Positions 25,351 to 38,300 of a DNA stretch of 64,000 nucleotides are shown one piece after another (within the stretch, counting starts at the first letter, position 1; every line of letters begins with the position of its first letter). A program made the translations under genes and the position numbers. Source of the DNA: Paragordius varius (lineage: Eukaryota; Nematomorpha); contig OZ176053.1 of assembly GCA_964247055.1 (NCBI GenBank), positions 4,526,001 to 4,590,000 on the forward strand, in the 5' to 3' direction. The notes beneath the pieces were generated by a model that saw nothing but the letters and a program-made list of their open reading frames with translations, searched no databases and was not told where the DNA came from.

Positions 25351-26132
25351 TTTTTAACATATGGATTTTGAATGTGATCAAGGTGATATAAAACATACGG
25401 AAAAAAACAATAGACATAAAATTATTGGATAAATTGTCTTTGCATGGATTCTTGTAAAAAAAGTACGCTTATAGTTTTAATGTTTTTATTAAAATATCAT
25501 CTATTTTATTTTTAAAATAAGTATCATCAATGTTTTTGATATCATTTTTTATAGTAAAACTTTCGTTATGAAAACCCGCATGGAAAAATATAGGATGAGA
25601 ATCAAGCTACAAAGTCGGGTGAGTAGTTCTGACATATTTTTCTCTGTTATAAAGAACTCGGGTCGTCCTTAACACTTCTGAACCTTTTAAGGTAATATAC
25701 CATGGCCATTCAAAATTTATATAACTTAAAAAAATTTTTAGCATTGGTTTAGTAGTTTAGGCGCGTGATACAATATTCAAAAATGTCAACTGTAAAAATC
25801 CTCATGTCAAACTTTTCCTTTAAATCGTTAACTGGCAAAATAATGGTTGAACAATATATAGCATTTAAAGCTTTTTATATACAGTGAAACACTTCATTAC
25901 CTATGGGGAAGCTTTATCCAGAGCGATTTTAAATTTAAATATTAAGCATTAATTCCTTACCTTTATTTTTTGTCCTAGTTTAATTTTTTATATTATATCC
26001 TAGAGCTCAATTTGTGAATAAACTACAGTTTTGAGTAATATTTTAATTAATTATCAAGCATTGTTTTCATGTTAGAAAAAAAGCTTATAATTTTCAATGT
26101 TTTGTGACTTCTACTGTCGAAGATTGGGACAG
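25351..26132. other. 5' flank of TSG101, no gene seen
   Basis: A+T-rich sequence without a supported coding segment. It should hold the TSG101 promoter, but no motif stands out. Confidence 0.4.
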
Positions 26133-26790
26133 CTTAACACTTCGATTCAAAATGGGGGTATCCAAATACCACAGACTTTATGCAATTACCGAAATGAATG
26201 TTTATGCTCCTATCCTAAAATTATATCGATAAAGCCTAATATCAGGGGAAGTTTAACTTGAGATTTGAGGCGGATGCTACACTTGCTTAAGTTATTTTCT
26301 AGACAAAGTTTCATATCAAACTACTACGCCATTTTTATTTTACATCATTGTTGCAAAATATCGTGTTTGATTTATTAAGCTTGGATCAAAGCGAGTTTTT
26401 TATAAATCGCATATATCAGATAGAAACAGAAGTGGCTTATTTTATATTATTTTTTAATTTATTAAGTGCACACATATGTCATTGTAGAGTAAAATTTTTA
26501 CCTTTGGGTATTACCTAAAAACAGTAATATAAAGTATTTTTGAATGATATATTTATGTTTTGGCTAATGTTGAATAAGTAAATACTTTTACCATGGTTTT
26601 GATTCCTTCATATTTATTAAATTTTACATTAAAAAATTTGAGGTACCAAACGACACCATGAATCGGAATACTCAAATGCATGTGTTGTATTTTCGATGCA
26701 AATTATTTATATTTCGCCATTAACACTTGGATAGAACACACTCATTTTAGTCCTTCAAATCAAATTGGGATAGTGAAATACCCCAGGCCT
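26133..26790. mobile_element. Palindrome-ended MITE, family B, copy 1
   Basis: Both ends carry versions of CACTTCGATTCAAA followed by GGGGTATTTAAATACCCC (left: GGGGGTATCCAAATACC; right: GGGATAGTGAAATACCCC, reverse orientation). The interior shares TTTGCAAAATATCGT, TAGAAATAGAA and GCACACATGT blocks with the copy at 46665-47228. It is non-coding and about 0.66 kb long. Confidence 0.6.
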
Positions 26791-28904
26791 GTTTATAATT
26801 AAATTGTTTAAAAAATATGGAAGGAATCGAAACCATGGCAAAATTTTGCACTTATATAATAATAACACTAGACAACAATTTTTAACTTTTTTTAACTGCC
26901 ATTCTTGTAAATTTAAAATTAATTTCATTAAAGTGCATATTTAGTATATATGAAAAGAAAATTGGTCTAGCATGGAAGAATTTTTTTATAATAGAGTTTA
27001 TCGATAATTTTTGGCCCCGATTTAACATTAAACTCGAAATTTCGAAAATTAAAAGTTTTAGATATGAAGCCATGTATTTTATATCATTCGAAAGAGCTCA
27101 AAAAACTGCATCTTTTAAATGGTAGTAAGTCATTTAAGTCAATCGGATGTAAAAGTTATTTGAATTTAAATGGTCAAAATTTTCAATCCTTAAATAAGTC
27201 AAGAATTTTCAGAGACAAACTAATTTGAATATCATATAATTTATTTTAATATAATTATTAGGGTTATATTTTAATTTAAAATATGTTTGAAAAAGCTTTT
27301 GGTTTGCTTTTTTAATAAAACTTATTATTATCATAAATATTTTGCCTAGTGGATACTAAAATACATAGTTATAACTGTAAATTTATTACATAATGGCTAT
27401 AAAAGATCAAAAATACCTTAACTTGTTGTTATCTTTAAAATTTCGAAATTATCAGCCTCGCAAAGAAAATAAATTAATATTGATGAGATGGTAATTTTTA
27501 AAAAAAACAAAAAACTTAAAAATGGCTGTTTTGAGTGACATAAAAGCAATAAAAAATGTTTTAATTAAAATTCTTGTGTTATCTTTTTTGGACATTCATC
27601 ACCATCTAAACAAAGTTTGAGTTATTTTCATCCTTTAGTTTCAAAAATATAATAATTAAAAAAAGTGCTCTCGCTTCGCGCGTTTGTCGCTCTTTGTGTC
27701 CAATATTAACTGTCGATGTAATACATATTAGTATGCATTTTAAAGAGTTTTTATTACTCTTTCGAATGATAATAATACAAAAGGGCATTACTTGTATATT
27801 TTGAAAAAACATTTTTTAGTAAAATTTAGATAAAGAGGGCGCATAATCAAAAAAATCAAATTATACAAAAATCTTCCCACGGGTTATTTTTATTTCGGAT
27901 TTACTGTTAGAATGATATTAAATATCAGAAAATGCAAAAAACTCGAGTGGCAGAAAAATTTGTTGTCCAGTGTAAACCTAAATATATGAAAAAATTTAAT
28001 CAAATATACTAGATATTAATTATTTTAAACTGAAATCAAAGGAAAATTTAGTCAACATGGCATGTGTGCAATGGTAAAATTGAAAAATAATACAAAATAA
28101 ACCCCTTTTTCTATTTCTATCAAGGTTAGATGTAATTTAAAAAAAAATTAGCTTTGGTTTTACCCCTGAAATCAAATATAGACGATATTTCCCAAAACTT
28201 TTGTAAAATAAAAATGGCGTCGAAGTAGACATGGAACTTTTTTTTCAAAACAAAATTTTATATAGATATTTTGACATATTTATATATTTTTTATTAGGAT
28301 AGAAGCATGGGACTGTCTCCTTCAGTAGTTTTTTGAAAATCCTTACTCAAATTTAGTCTGGGGTATTTAGATAGCCCAATTTGTCGAAGTGTTAAATGAT
28401 TTTAATATCAACTCTCTATAGATATGGCTTAAAAGCTATCTGAATTTGGGACTCTAAAAGTTCAAATGTAATAACATAATTTTATTTAATACAGGAAATA
28501 TAAAATCAAAAATTTTTGCTTCCTTTTTTCCTAGGACTTATCGTAAACAGGCAAACAAATCTACATTGTAGATTAAATGTAGAATCTTTTAAAATAAAAT
28601 TATCCATCAATTTATTGATCTTATTTTGAAATCAGATGTTTGTCTCAAAAGGCTTTGGACCTATCGCATTTTAAGAATCTTGGAGTTAGAAAACTGTAAA
28701 AGTCTACTTATGTAATAGGCAAAGATATTTGTTTAACAAGGCAACTTTAGAAGAGGATTTTTACAAGTATAGATGTGGAAGTACGAAACTTCCCCAAAAT
28801 GTGATTATCTACATAAATAACGAAAAGGTATTGAAGATAAAATTTAAATGCGAATAGAATAATTTTTCCTCATATAAATTATAATAAAACGCTAAACATT
28901 TTTT
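26791..28904. other. Repeat-derived spacer with a partial family B copy
   Basis: A further family B end (TCTGGGGTATTTAGA, then CGAAGTGTTAA) lies at 28355-28400. Interior family blocks in reverse orientation lie at about 28030-28320. The remainder shows no gene. The frames at 26882-27073 and 27606-27812 are A+T-rich and unsupported. Confidence 0.5.
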
Positions 28905-29440
28905 AACACATAATTCCAACACATTTATTTCAGTCCTTCTATTCGAATTAGGATAGTTAGATATCCCAGGCTTGTTTAATTAAATATTTTATCAAATATG
29001 GAATAAATTAAAACCATGGCAGAGGTTTGTACTTATACAACATTAATGAACCAAAATTCAATAAAAAAATCAATCAAAAATAATTGATATCACTGAGATA
29101 GAACCCAAAGGTAGAAATTTAGCCAGCATTACATGTGTGCATAAGCTAAATATAAAATAAAGCAAAAATACCGTTTTTTCTTTTACTAATGTTTAATTTG
29201 TTTTACAAAATAGAATCCTGTAAACACGATATTTTGCAAAAATATATTATACTAAAAATGATGCCCAAATAGTTTGTTTTTCCAAAACTAAATTTAATTT
29301 AGATATTTTGGCTTATTTATATACTTTTTATAAGATAGAATAATATACATCTAAACCCTTTCTTTCATTAGTTTTATAAAGATATCAATTTAGATAATAT
29401 CTGGGGTATTTAATACCACAATTCGCATCGAAGTGTTATT
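28905..29440. mobile_element. Palindrome-ended MITE, family B, copy next to NDUFB4
   Basis: The left end is CCAACACATT through GTCCTTCTATTCGAATTAGG and ATATCCCAGGCTTG. The right end is TCTGGGGTATTTAATACC followed by GCATCGAAGTGTTA, ending near 29440. It stops only about 55 bp before the NDUFB4 start codon, so it forms most of that gene's upstream region. Confidence 0.6.
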
Positions 29441-29495
29441 TTCTGGCAAAAGCATAACAAGCACCTCGTATCCTTTTTCTGTTTGTCGACAAAAA

Positions 29496-30061
29496 ATGGC
29501 CCTACCATACAAGGGTCCTGGTCGTATGGTATGGAAGGAAGGAGAACAGTACGACATAACAGTGGAAGAAAAACGTCGGATAATCGAAAGAGGAAAAATT
29601 TGGGACAAAAATCGTTTGACTCACGACGTCAGAAGTCAATATCCATATCTTAATAATATCAATTTAAGAGATTCGGTACGTTGTATGATATTTTTTTGGG
29701 GAAGTGATTCTCGTTATAAGTATCATTTTTATAACGACACTTCTTTCCCGATATTAACAATTTTTTGATGAGAGGAGTTACTTAAGAAATGTATACCTAA
29801 CAGATACAAAATTTACATATTTTAGTGGGATCCAGCCATAGAAAGAACTAATGCCATTTTAAAAGCAAGAGGAAGATATTTTAAGCCCAATCTTAAAACC
29901 TTTATGTATGCCGGACCCATAATTATTGGATTATATTCGCTTATATACATTTGTACTATACCTAGAGTATTATTTATACTTAATTATAGCAAAAATTTTT
30001 GACAAAATGTGAAAAAGGTGAAATCCCTTATAATCAACGGTCATTTTGGTTTCCAGATTAA
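29496..30061 (+). CDS. NDUFB4: NDUFB4-like subunit of mitochondrial complex I
   Basis: Three exons, 29496-29675, 29826-29966 and 29990-30061, give 130 residues; human NDUFB4 has 129. The protein starts MALPYKGPGRMVWKEGEQYD, continues with a charged helix (EEKRRIIERGKIWDKNRL), and has WDPAIERTNAI and GRYFKPNLKTFMYAGP before one membrane helix (PIIIGLYSLIYICTI). The tail ends NQRSFWFPD. NDUFB4 (B15) is an accessory subunit at the inner mitochondrial membrane. The second intron is only 23 nt. Reading through it also stays open for seven codons before a stop, but removing it restores a family-length tail. Identity rests on length, the WDP motif and the single membrane segment, so it is good but not certain. 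Confidence 0.75.
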
Positions 30062-33000
30062 TATATTATTTTATATTTATTGAGTTGTTAAAGAAAAAAA
30101 TAAACTATTATTGGTATTTATCTGGATTGATATAAAAATTTACATAATAATATGGTTGTATCAATATCATTATATACTGTTTTTTTATTAAGTTCCGACA
30201 ACCCATAACTTATCTTATCAATTATATTGACTTTTTGAATTTTCATTCTTTTGCTTCTAAGATTTTTAAGGAATTTTCTCAGTTCGCAGATAGTTTTATT
30301 GATTTTAGTTAGAAAATTTTGAGCTACGATGATTCTCTAGATAAATATTGATATATTTATAGCTAAGCCGCTTTTTTTTACGTTTTTAATAAAATTCAAA
30401 GTTTAAAAGAGGAATAGGATTTTAAATTTGAAATAACCATAATTTTTAGAAACCGTTCATTAACATTTTTATCATTTAACGCATATAATTTACGTATAGA
30501 TAAATATATACATTTCCTAATCATTTGGTTCGATGCGAGAAAGGAGAAAGCAATATAATTATAAGCAATAAGATAAATTAGTATTTTTTTGAAATATAAA
30601 TAATTTGAATATCCCTGTAAGATGAGGAATTTGCGAAAAGTTTTGAAAACTATTTGAATAAATGTGGTGTAAATAAACCTAAATTCCTATATTTTCATGG
30701 TATGTTCCAGACGTTTAATGGTTCATATTTTTATAAATAAGAATGATTATATTGTTCTATCTAACGACTTAGGCTTTTGTCATAATTATATTTTAACGTT
30801 AGCCTCATATGATTTATCGAAACCACATAGATAAGGGTTAAAAAAATATAAATTAACATATCAGCAGTACCATCAGAAATCGGCTTATAAAAACAAGGAA
30901 AATCCTTTTTATACATACCCTTTAATTTTAAAATAAAAGTTTTAAAATTTCCAAAGGCTTCTATTTTGCTGTTTACAAAATGTATAAGCAAATGACGGAA
31001 TGTAATAACTGTATGAAAAGCCGCAACATGACAAAAACAATGTCGTCTAGACCCAGTTCTCAGCCCTTCACCATTTATAATAGAGCGCATCAGCGATAAA
31101 ACCACATTATCTACCGTGAAAGCTTACTCACGCTGATTATCTGATCTGTAAATATAATTTGCAAAAATGGCCTTGAGCGCAATGACCAAAGGAAAAACAA
31201 AAATGATTACATGAAATAAATAAGGATATCATTAAACACCATTAAATCTAGTATTCGACTACTATAAATTCCTACTATTGATTTAGTGTATTTGATGTTA
31301 ATATCGGCTAAGCATGCCATAATTATGAATACCACAACGTTATTAATATGCCCTTTGTGTATCGTATCTGAACAATGAGACTAACTCTTAGCTTAAGTTA
31401 TATTATAGCGATACCGAAAGTATTTCCTGAAGACATCGTTTCCTCTCAAAGAGATTCGATGCTCAAAAACATCGGATACAATTTGGCTAGGGAAGGTTTA
31501 TTTAGTTTAAGTGACGGAAAAATATATATGATCGTCATCGCACAAAATAGACGAAAACTAAGAATCATCGATCCTTAATAATAATGACAAATCAATCAAC
31601 GTCAAAGCTTTTTACGGAATATACAGAGACTAGAGAATCATTTATTAAATAAAAAATATGGGAAATATAAAGCGAAACAACAAATTAGCTTTGGACGCTA
31701 ACTAGAGACAACAACATTACTCATATCCAAGTTAAAATATTTAAGTTGGTGATTGAAATGACAAAAAAACCACAAATTTATCAATAAGAATCTTATCAAC
31801 ACAGGATGGGGAAATAGGCATCGATTTCGTTATTTTTCGCAGAAAAGAATTATATATTATAATGGTATTATTTAATTTAGATTTCTACCCTATTTAATTT
31901 ATAACTTGCGAAATTTGAGCTGTAGCAGATATCAAATTTTCTTGAAATAATAGGCAAAACACAAAAGACCAGAAAATGATCATTATTCAATAATTCGTAA
32001 GACAAAAAAGATTTTTTAATGAGTATTACTAGATTTATCATAAATTAAAATAATAATAATTAAGGTATTAATCATGTTGGTATTAATAATATTAACGGTA
32101 ATGTAAAAGTAGGTAGGGATTCTATATTTCATAATGAATAATATATTCATTTTTTCAACATATAATGTATCATGTCTTATTCAATTATAATTTAATTTTT
32201 TCGGACCTGGTACAATTTTCTGTTATTGGCAATGCTAAAAAATAATAATATAAACGTATTAACTAGTGATATTTATTATTATATAATGTAATCCTTCTTA
32301 TGAATTAATAATGATGGTTATTTCCAAAAAATGCCCGTACAAATATTTCATAAAAAAACTTTTTGCATTTAAATTAATTATTAAGTTGATGATCAAATTT
32401 AATGTTCTATGATTAGGTTTTATGAACTGAATTTTTTAAGTTTATCGATTCCTGAACTGTCTTCAAGAGAAATAATACTGAAAGCTATCCCAATTGTTTA
32501 GCCATATTTTGATATCCCTAACGGTTTTAAATTTACAACGATTGGTTCTTCCTTTTGGAATTAGCTTATTTGCTCGAATATTAATATTATTTTTCATATT
32601 AAATTAATATTTTGTCTTGCACATATAAATTTTATGATTTAAAAAAGGGCAATCAATCAATAAATCAATATATTTTCTTAATTGCTATGTAAATGGTTAA
32701 TAAAAAAATAAATGATAATAAAAATTAATCTTTTTATAGCATTAACCTAAATACTAAAGAGTTAGTGATAGGGCTTTCATTAGAAAATTTAGGATGGAAC
32801 GTCACATAAGCGAAAATCGCAAAATAAATACAAATGCGCTAAATAGTATATCATTATTGCCATACTTTTTAATTGTATAGTAAAACGGCTTTGATGTTTG
32901 GGCATTTGATTTAAATATTTGAACAATTAAAATATCGAAAAAACGTTTATAATATAAAAATGACATGTTAAAATAATCTATATAGATGCAATTAAGGCTA

Positions 33001-33433
33001 ACAAAAATACACAATAAAGTATATTCATTTTTAGATTTTTCTATTAGAAACATGCATAATTTGCTTTCCTAAGTTTTACTAATTTAACCTGTAAAATATG
33101 AGCGCCTTTTAAGTCAAACGTTCTATTATTTGAAGTTTTAATAAAAATATTAAAAATCAGTCGTTACACTCTATATTATTGATAATTTTATCGCTTTTAT
33201 ATTATTACGTTTAATTAAACTGATGTTACATTTATTCAATTTTAAAAGCCTTAATCTCTTTCTCTCTTTCTGAAAAATTACCATGATAAAAGTATATAAC
33301 TCAAAAATTAGAATTTAAATCACTCAGACATAAATAAATAGCATTAATATATATTTTTGACCCAGACAAAAAATGTTACTTTAAATTTTCATCATTTCCG
33401 TTTTGTTCGCAAGTCTCACCTGACTATAATGTA
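30062..33433. other. 3.4-kb stretch without a recognised gene
   Basis: Two segments look slightly coding-like. One is the reverse-strand open frame at 31105-30761 (115 codons with mixed codon use). The other is the forward frame at 31375-31578 (KVFPEDIVSSQRDSMLKNIG). Neither has convincing splice context or a family match, and they do not join. A likely NDUFB4 poly(A) signal (AATAAA) lies near 30098. Otherwise the stretch is A+T-rich and featureless. Confidence 0.4.
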
Positions 33434-34756
33434 TTAAAGGCACAAATTAACTTGCTGAATGTTACTCGAAGTTGCATGCGATTGATTTTCATCTTCAACT
33501 GTAATATCAAAATTTGGGTGACTTCTATTATATTTACTGTTTGACAAAAAATCTGTAAATAAAGGAACCACAAAACCTGCCATATTGATAGTGCCATCTC
33601 CTTCGCTAAAAAATTGTCGTTAAATATATAAGTTTAAATAAATTAATTAAAATATGAGTATGGACCGTGATAAATGAATAAAAGGTATGTGCCAAATATT
33701 AGAATTATCTGTCAGATAAATCTACACAAGTTGCGAGTCAATATATCCAAATATATACATATAAAACAATAATAATTATAGGAAAGGGTGACAGTTTGGG
33801 TTTTTGGAATCATTTTCAAAGATATTATTAAAATTTTTATAAACCACAATTTATGGGTAAGCGATGAAATACAAGCCAACATTCTTTTAACGTATTTAAA
33901 TTTTATTTGTGTTTACAATTTTTAAATAACATAAGCGAAAGTTTGATTTGAGTTAAATTAGTAAGAATTTGCAGACATGAATTTTAATACAAAAAGGGCA
34001 TAATTATAAAAGTTAGGATAATAACAAGTAAAATCCATTCTAACAAGTAATTTTTTATGTCTCAATATAAAAATTAATCATTTTTGCTCTTTTTATAAAA
34101 GTCGAAAATGATGTAATTTAAATTCAATGTACTTTATGGGCAAATAATTTTTTACCTTAATAAAAATCTGTTTAAGGAAATAATGTAAAGAACAAAAAAT
34201 ATATTTTATGTCCATATACCCCAAATTTAAATATTTTAGAATACATAATGTTGATAAAAAAACTATAATATGACACATGAAAAAGGATATGTGGCAGCTA
34301 TCTCTCATTATAAATACCTGAATGGAGTAAATTTGATAGATGGAATTTTCATAAAAGCTCGTTTTACAGCTGGAGGCATTGGAGGAGGTGTGGATTTATA
34401 TTTATTGAAACATTCACTCTGGGATATTTCGGGTAATGTTTCTTTATCCGGCTTACATATCTTTTCTTTAGGTTTTCTTAAATAATTATGTGTAATTTAC
34501 ATTTCCGATGTTTTTTCGATTTGTACTTTAAGTAAATTGTCTAATTCCCGTAATTTAATTAGCAATTTGGGATCAAAATTTTGATTGTTCCATGATTCGA
34601 TATCAGACTATATAATATTAAATAATGTGATGTTACCCATTGATTTTCAATTTTTTGTTTTAAATTATCCAAAAAATTGCTTTCCACCTTCATGATATAT
34701 CCATTATCAATAATATTGCGATAGTAATCACACATTTTATTATATTCATCGTCCAT
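33434..34756 (-). CDS. Unrecognised 185-residue protein
   Basis: Four exons in consistent phase, 34756-34637, 34607-34501, 34476-34318 and 33605-33434, give 185 residues. Two introns are ultrashort (29 and 24 nt) and the last is 712 nt. The N-terminal half is helical and charged (MDDEYNKMCDYYRNIIDNGY, NFLDNLKQKIENQW, LLIKLRELDNLLKVQIEKT), probably a short coiled coil. A Pro-rich hinge follows (STPPPMPPAVKRAF), then a compact segment (GDGTINMAGFVVPLFTDFLS), then an acidic, polar tail ending NLCL. No signal peptide or membrane helix is seen. It is 57 bp head-to-head with SUCLG2. The hinge and the GxINMAG segment look conserved-protein-like, but I do not recognise the family. Confidence 0.7.
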
Positions 34757-34813
34757 GAAAATTTAAATTTCCCTCCGTGAATCCTAAAATAACATTTGTT
34801 TAACTTTTTACCG
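34757..34813. promoter_or_regulatory. 57-bp divergent promoter between the unknown gene and SUCLG2
   Basis: The two start codons are separated by only 57 bp, which must hold both 5' UTRs and any core promoter elements not lying inside the coding exons. No TATA box is obvious. Confidence 0.5.
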
Positions 34814-35315
34814 ATGAGGCTGGCCAATGTAAAGTCGTTATTGGGGCAATCTAATCGCATCTTTGTACGATGTTTAAATTTGCAAGAATATCAGAGTAAA
34901 AATTTGATGGAAAAGTATGGTATTGCCGTTCAAAATTTTAAGATTGTTGAAAATCGGGCGCAAGCTGCGCAAGTTATTGATGAATTAGGTTTAGATTTTT
35001 TTAAATATAGATTATAAAAGTTACGTAATTAAGGCTCAAATTTTGGCAGGCGGTCGGGGGAAAGGTCACTTTGATAACGGTTTTAAGGGAGGCGTTCACA
35101 TAGTTGATGAGTATATAAACTTTTAACAGTATAGTCCACACAAAGTACCCAGTATCGTCGATAAAATGATTGATCATAAGCTTATAACCAAACAAACATC
35201 ACCGCAAGGTGTATTAGTAAAGAAGGTATGCAGTTAATTTTACTATATTGACAAACAGTTTTTTTTATAAATGTATGCTAAAATTTAATTTACTTGCTTA
35301 CTGTTAGGAAATGGC

Positions 35316-35362
<47 letters not shown>

Positions 35363-38300
35363 TAAATTTTCAAATATAATTAGATAAAAATTATTGCATA
35401 TAGTTAGGCTCTTTATCTCGAATTAAGTCCATTTAAATAAGTTTATGTTACACCATATTAGAAATAGTTTAATTTATTTTATTCGATTACACTCCCTGCT
35501 TTGTTAAACATATTTATTTTTTTACTTATATCAAATTTATTCAGGTTATGTTAGGGAGGGCTGTTAACATCAAAAGGGAAACGTATTTGGCTTTTCTCAT
35601 GGATCGAAGCTCTGATGGCCCAGTCATGATTGGGAGTCCGGCTGGAGGAATGGATATTGAAGAGGTCGCTGCAAAAACACCCCATCTTATATTTCGAGTA
35701 ATAATTTAGTTGCTTGAAATTTCTAAATTTGCCTAATTACATTTTACAATGGAAATTAAATTCAAAAGACCAATGTAAAGAATAAAAAAAATTTTCATGA
35801 AGATAGTCATCAATTTAAAAAGCTTGATTTTTTCTACTAAAATATATATTTAAGGGTATATTACCAATTAACATTTCTACTCCTTTTGCATCACAAAAGG
35901 ATGGGTCAAATTTAAAAAATATGTTTGTCTTTTAGTTTTTGCCTTTATTTTAATCTTTACTGTAGTTACAATTAGTGACGTGTAAAGCGTTTATTTTAAA
36001 TTAAATACAGAGTGGAATTCGTCAAAAAATATGATATAACGGGTTTGACAGTATATTATTGCAATTATTTACAATCAAAACCAGTCATTTGATATCATAC
36101 AAATGTATCTTGTAATTAATATCGAACAAATTGAAGATTCAATTATATTAGTTTATTTAAAACATTTTACATTTCATTTTATTACCATTATATATGCATT
36201 TATTGGGTATGTTTAATACCAGGGAATATATTTTAAACCGGTCACACCCAACTGTATTATTTAATAGCTTCAGCAAAAACTTAGGCCTTTAGAGACTTTT
36301 CTGTTTTAATATTCAAAAATACATACGGAACGATTATGACTTTCATATCTATAATTTGTATTTATGTAAGAAATTACACCTTCAAGCATTTTTAATCGGC
36401 TTTGGCAATAAAAAACGGTTTAACTCAATCGTTTCTAGTAAAGAACCAGTGTGTTTAAAAGTAATTAATCCTATTTATTTAATGTTTCCTAATTATTTAA
36501 ATCATATATATAAATTTCCAAAAAAGCACACAATAAATTTTGTTGCTCATTATTCACATTTAATCAATTATGTTTTTGGCGTTTTAAAAATTTTAAAACC
36601 AAAATTCACAACCATCAAAGCAAAAAACGAAAGAACCCTAATTATTTTAACGAATTAAATCTCATCGATCAGTGACAAACGAATAGACTTGGAACTCTAT
36701 ATCGTAAATTTGAGATTTATGGAAATAGCAGTTGAAATTTATTTTTGTTTAGCCGCCATTATAAAACACATTTTAATGGATATTTAACTTATTTCGTATG
36801 CATGTTTGATAGCAAAAAATTGATATACGTGAGGGTTTATACAAACACAATGCCCGGAACATGGCAAAACATTTGGGTTTCAATTCACCACCTCTTTTAC
36901 AACAAGCCACAGATCAAATCTTGGCTTTATATCGAATGTTTATTGATGTGGATGCTACCCAAGTTGAAATTAACCCCTTGGGAGAAACTGACGATGGAAA
37001 AGGTCAGAGAAGATTAAATTGATTAACCTTTTGTAAAATCAAACAATTTTTTATAAAAACTTGTTCACAAGTAAGTATTTAAATTGAATCATGAGTTTTT
37101 TAAACATAAAAGTTAATTTTCAATAAAAGAAGGTAAAGTTTCGAAAATTAAATTGCATAATAAGCTTTCCGAAAACTGAAACATGGTTTATCATGCTCAA
37201 TAGGACTTTTTTATCTTTTTTAAATTTATTCATATGAAATTGGCTAATATTTATAAAATTGGAACTCTATATAATATGTGATACATATTTAAAAACTATG
37301 TAAATTGTTCAATACAATGTTTTTGAATATTATTTTATTTAGTTTTTTAATTAATTTAATTTTACACCCTCAAATAATATATTTCCAAAAATTTTGCATG
37401 TTTAAAAGTTTTGCGTTGTTTTTATTTTTGTGCAAGTAAACGAGTTTTCAGAACAGAATTTAAATTTCTTATTAATTAACAAATTTTCCTGTTATTATAC
37501 TTGATTTATTCTGAATTAATTTACAGTCTTATTTAACAATTCTTTCACAGTCTCATTTAGTGAATTGCTTTTTGTATAAATTACAGTCATATGTTTCGAC
37601 GCAAAAATCAATTTTGACGATAATGCCGAATATCGGCAGAAAAAGATTTTTGCCATGGATGATTGTTCGGAAAGCGATCCCCGTGAAGTTGAAGCCAAAA
37701 AATTCCATCTTAATTACATTGGAATGCAAGGAAACATTGCTTGTTTGGGTATTTTTTATAAGAGATAACTCATTTTTGAAAATAGTTTAGTGTTTGTTCT
37801 ATTTTTCACTTTTAAATAGTTAATAGTACACTTGATTTATATCTCTATTGTATTAAATCATATATTTTTGGGATACCATATATCAAATGTTTAACTTTAA
37901 TTTTTTTAACAAGCTGCAATATGTCTTAAATTTGTACCTCTTCCCCCTCCTCCTCTAATGGTATTTTGGGTTGGGCATCGTTCTTTGATATGTTGATAAA
38001 TGTTAAATTTTGTTTCGAACTTTTATATATTTCATAATAGATATGTTTTAAATAATGTATATCTCTTGTTAAAAAACGCTATATAGTGAATGGAGCTGGA
38101 TTAGCAATGGCTACTATGGACATTATTCAACTGTATGGAGGCAAACCAGCAAACTTTTTGGACGTGGGGGGAAACGTTACAGAAGATCAAGTTTATCAAG
38201 CTTTCAAAATTATCTGCAAGGATCCACAGGTATACATGATCAAATAATTATAATTTTATTTTATCTATATGAATATAATATATAAATCGCTTTTAAAATT

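Noticed and set aside
31105..31578. Small genes in the 30-33 kb spacer
   Set aside because: The open frames on both strands have no recognisable domain, no consistent exon joins and no supporting signals. Kept only as coding-like.
35111..35134. An 18- or 19-nt intron in SUCLG2 ending at the first AG
   Set aside because: Those lengths break the frame or leave non-AG ends. The 24-nt version ending at 35134 gives the family sequence [10 protein letters not shown].
36356..36658. 100-codon open frame in a SUCLG2 intron as a gene
   Set aside because: Low-complexity A+T-rich codons, no family match and no splice context.
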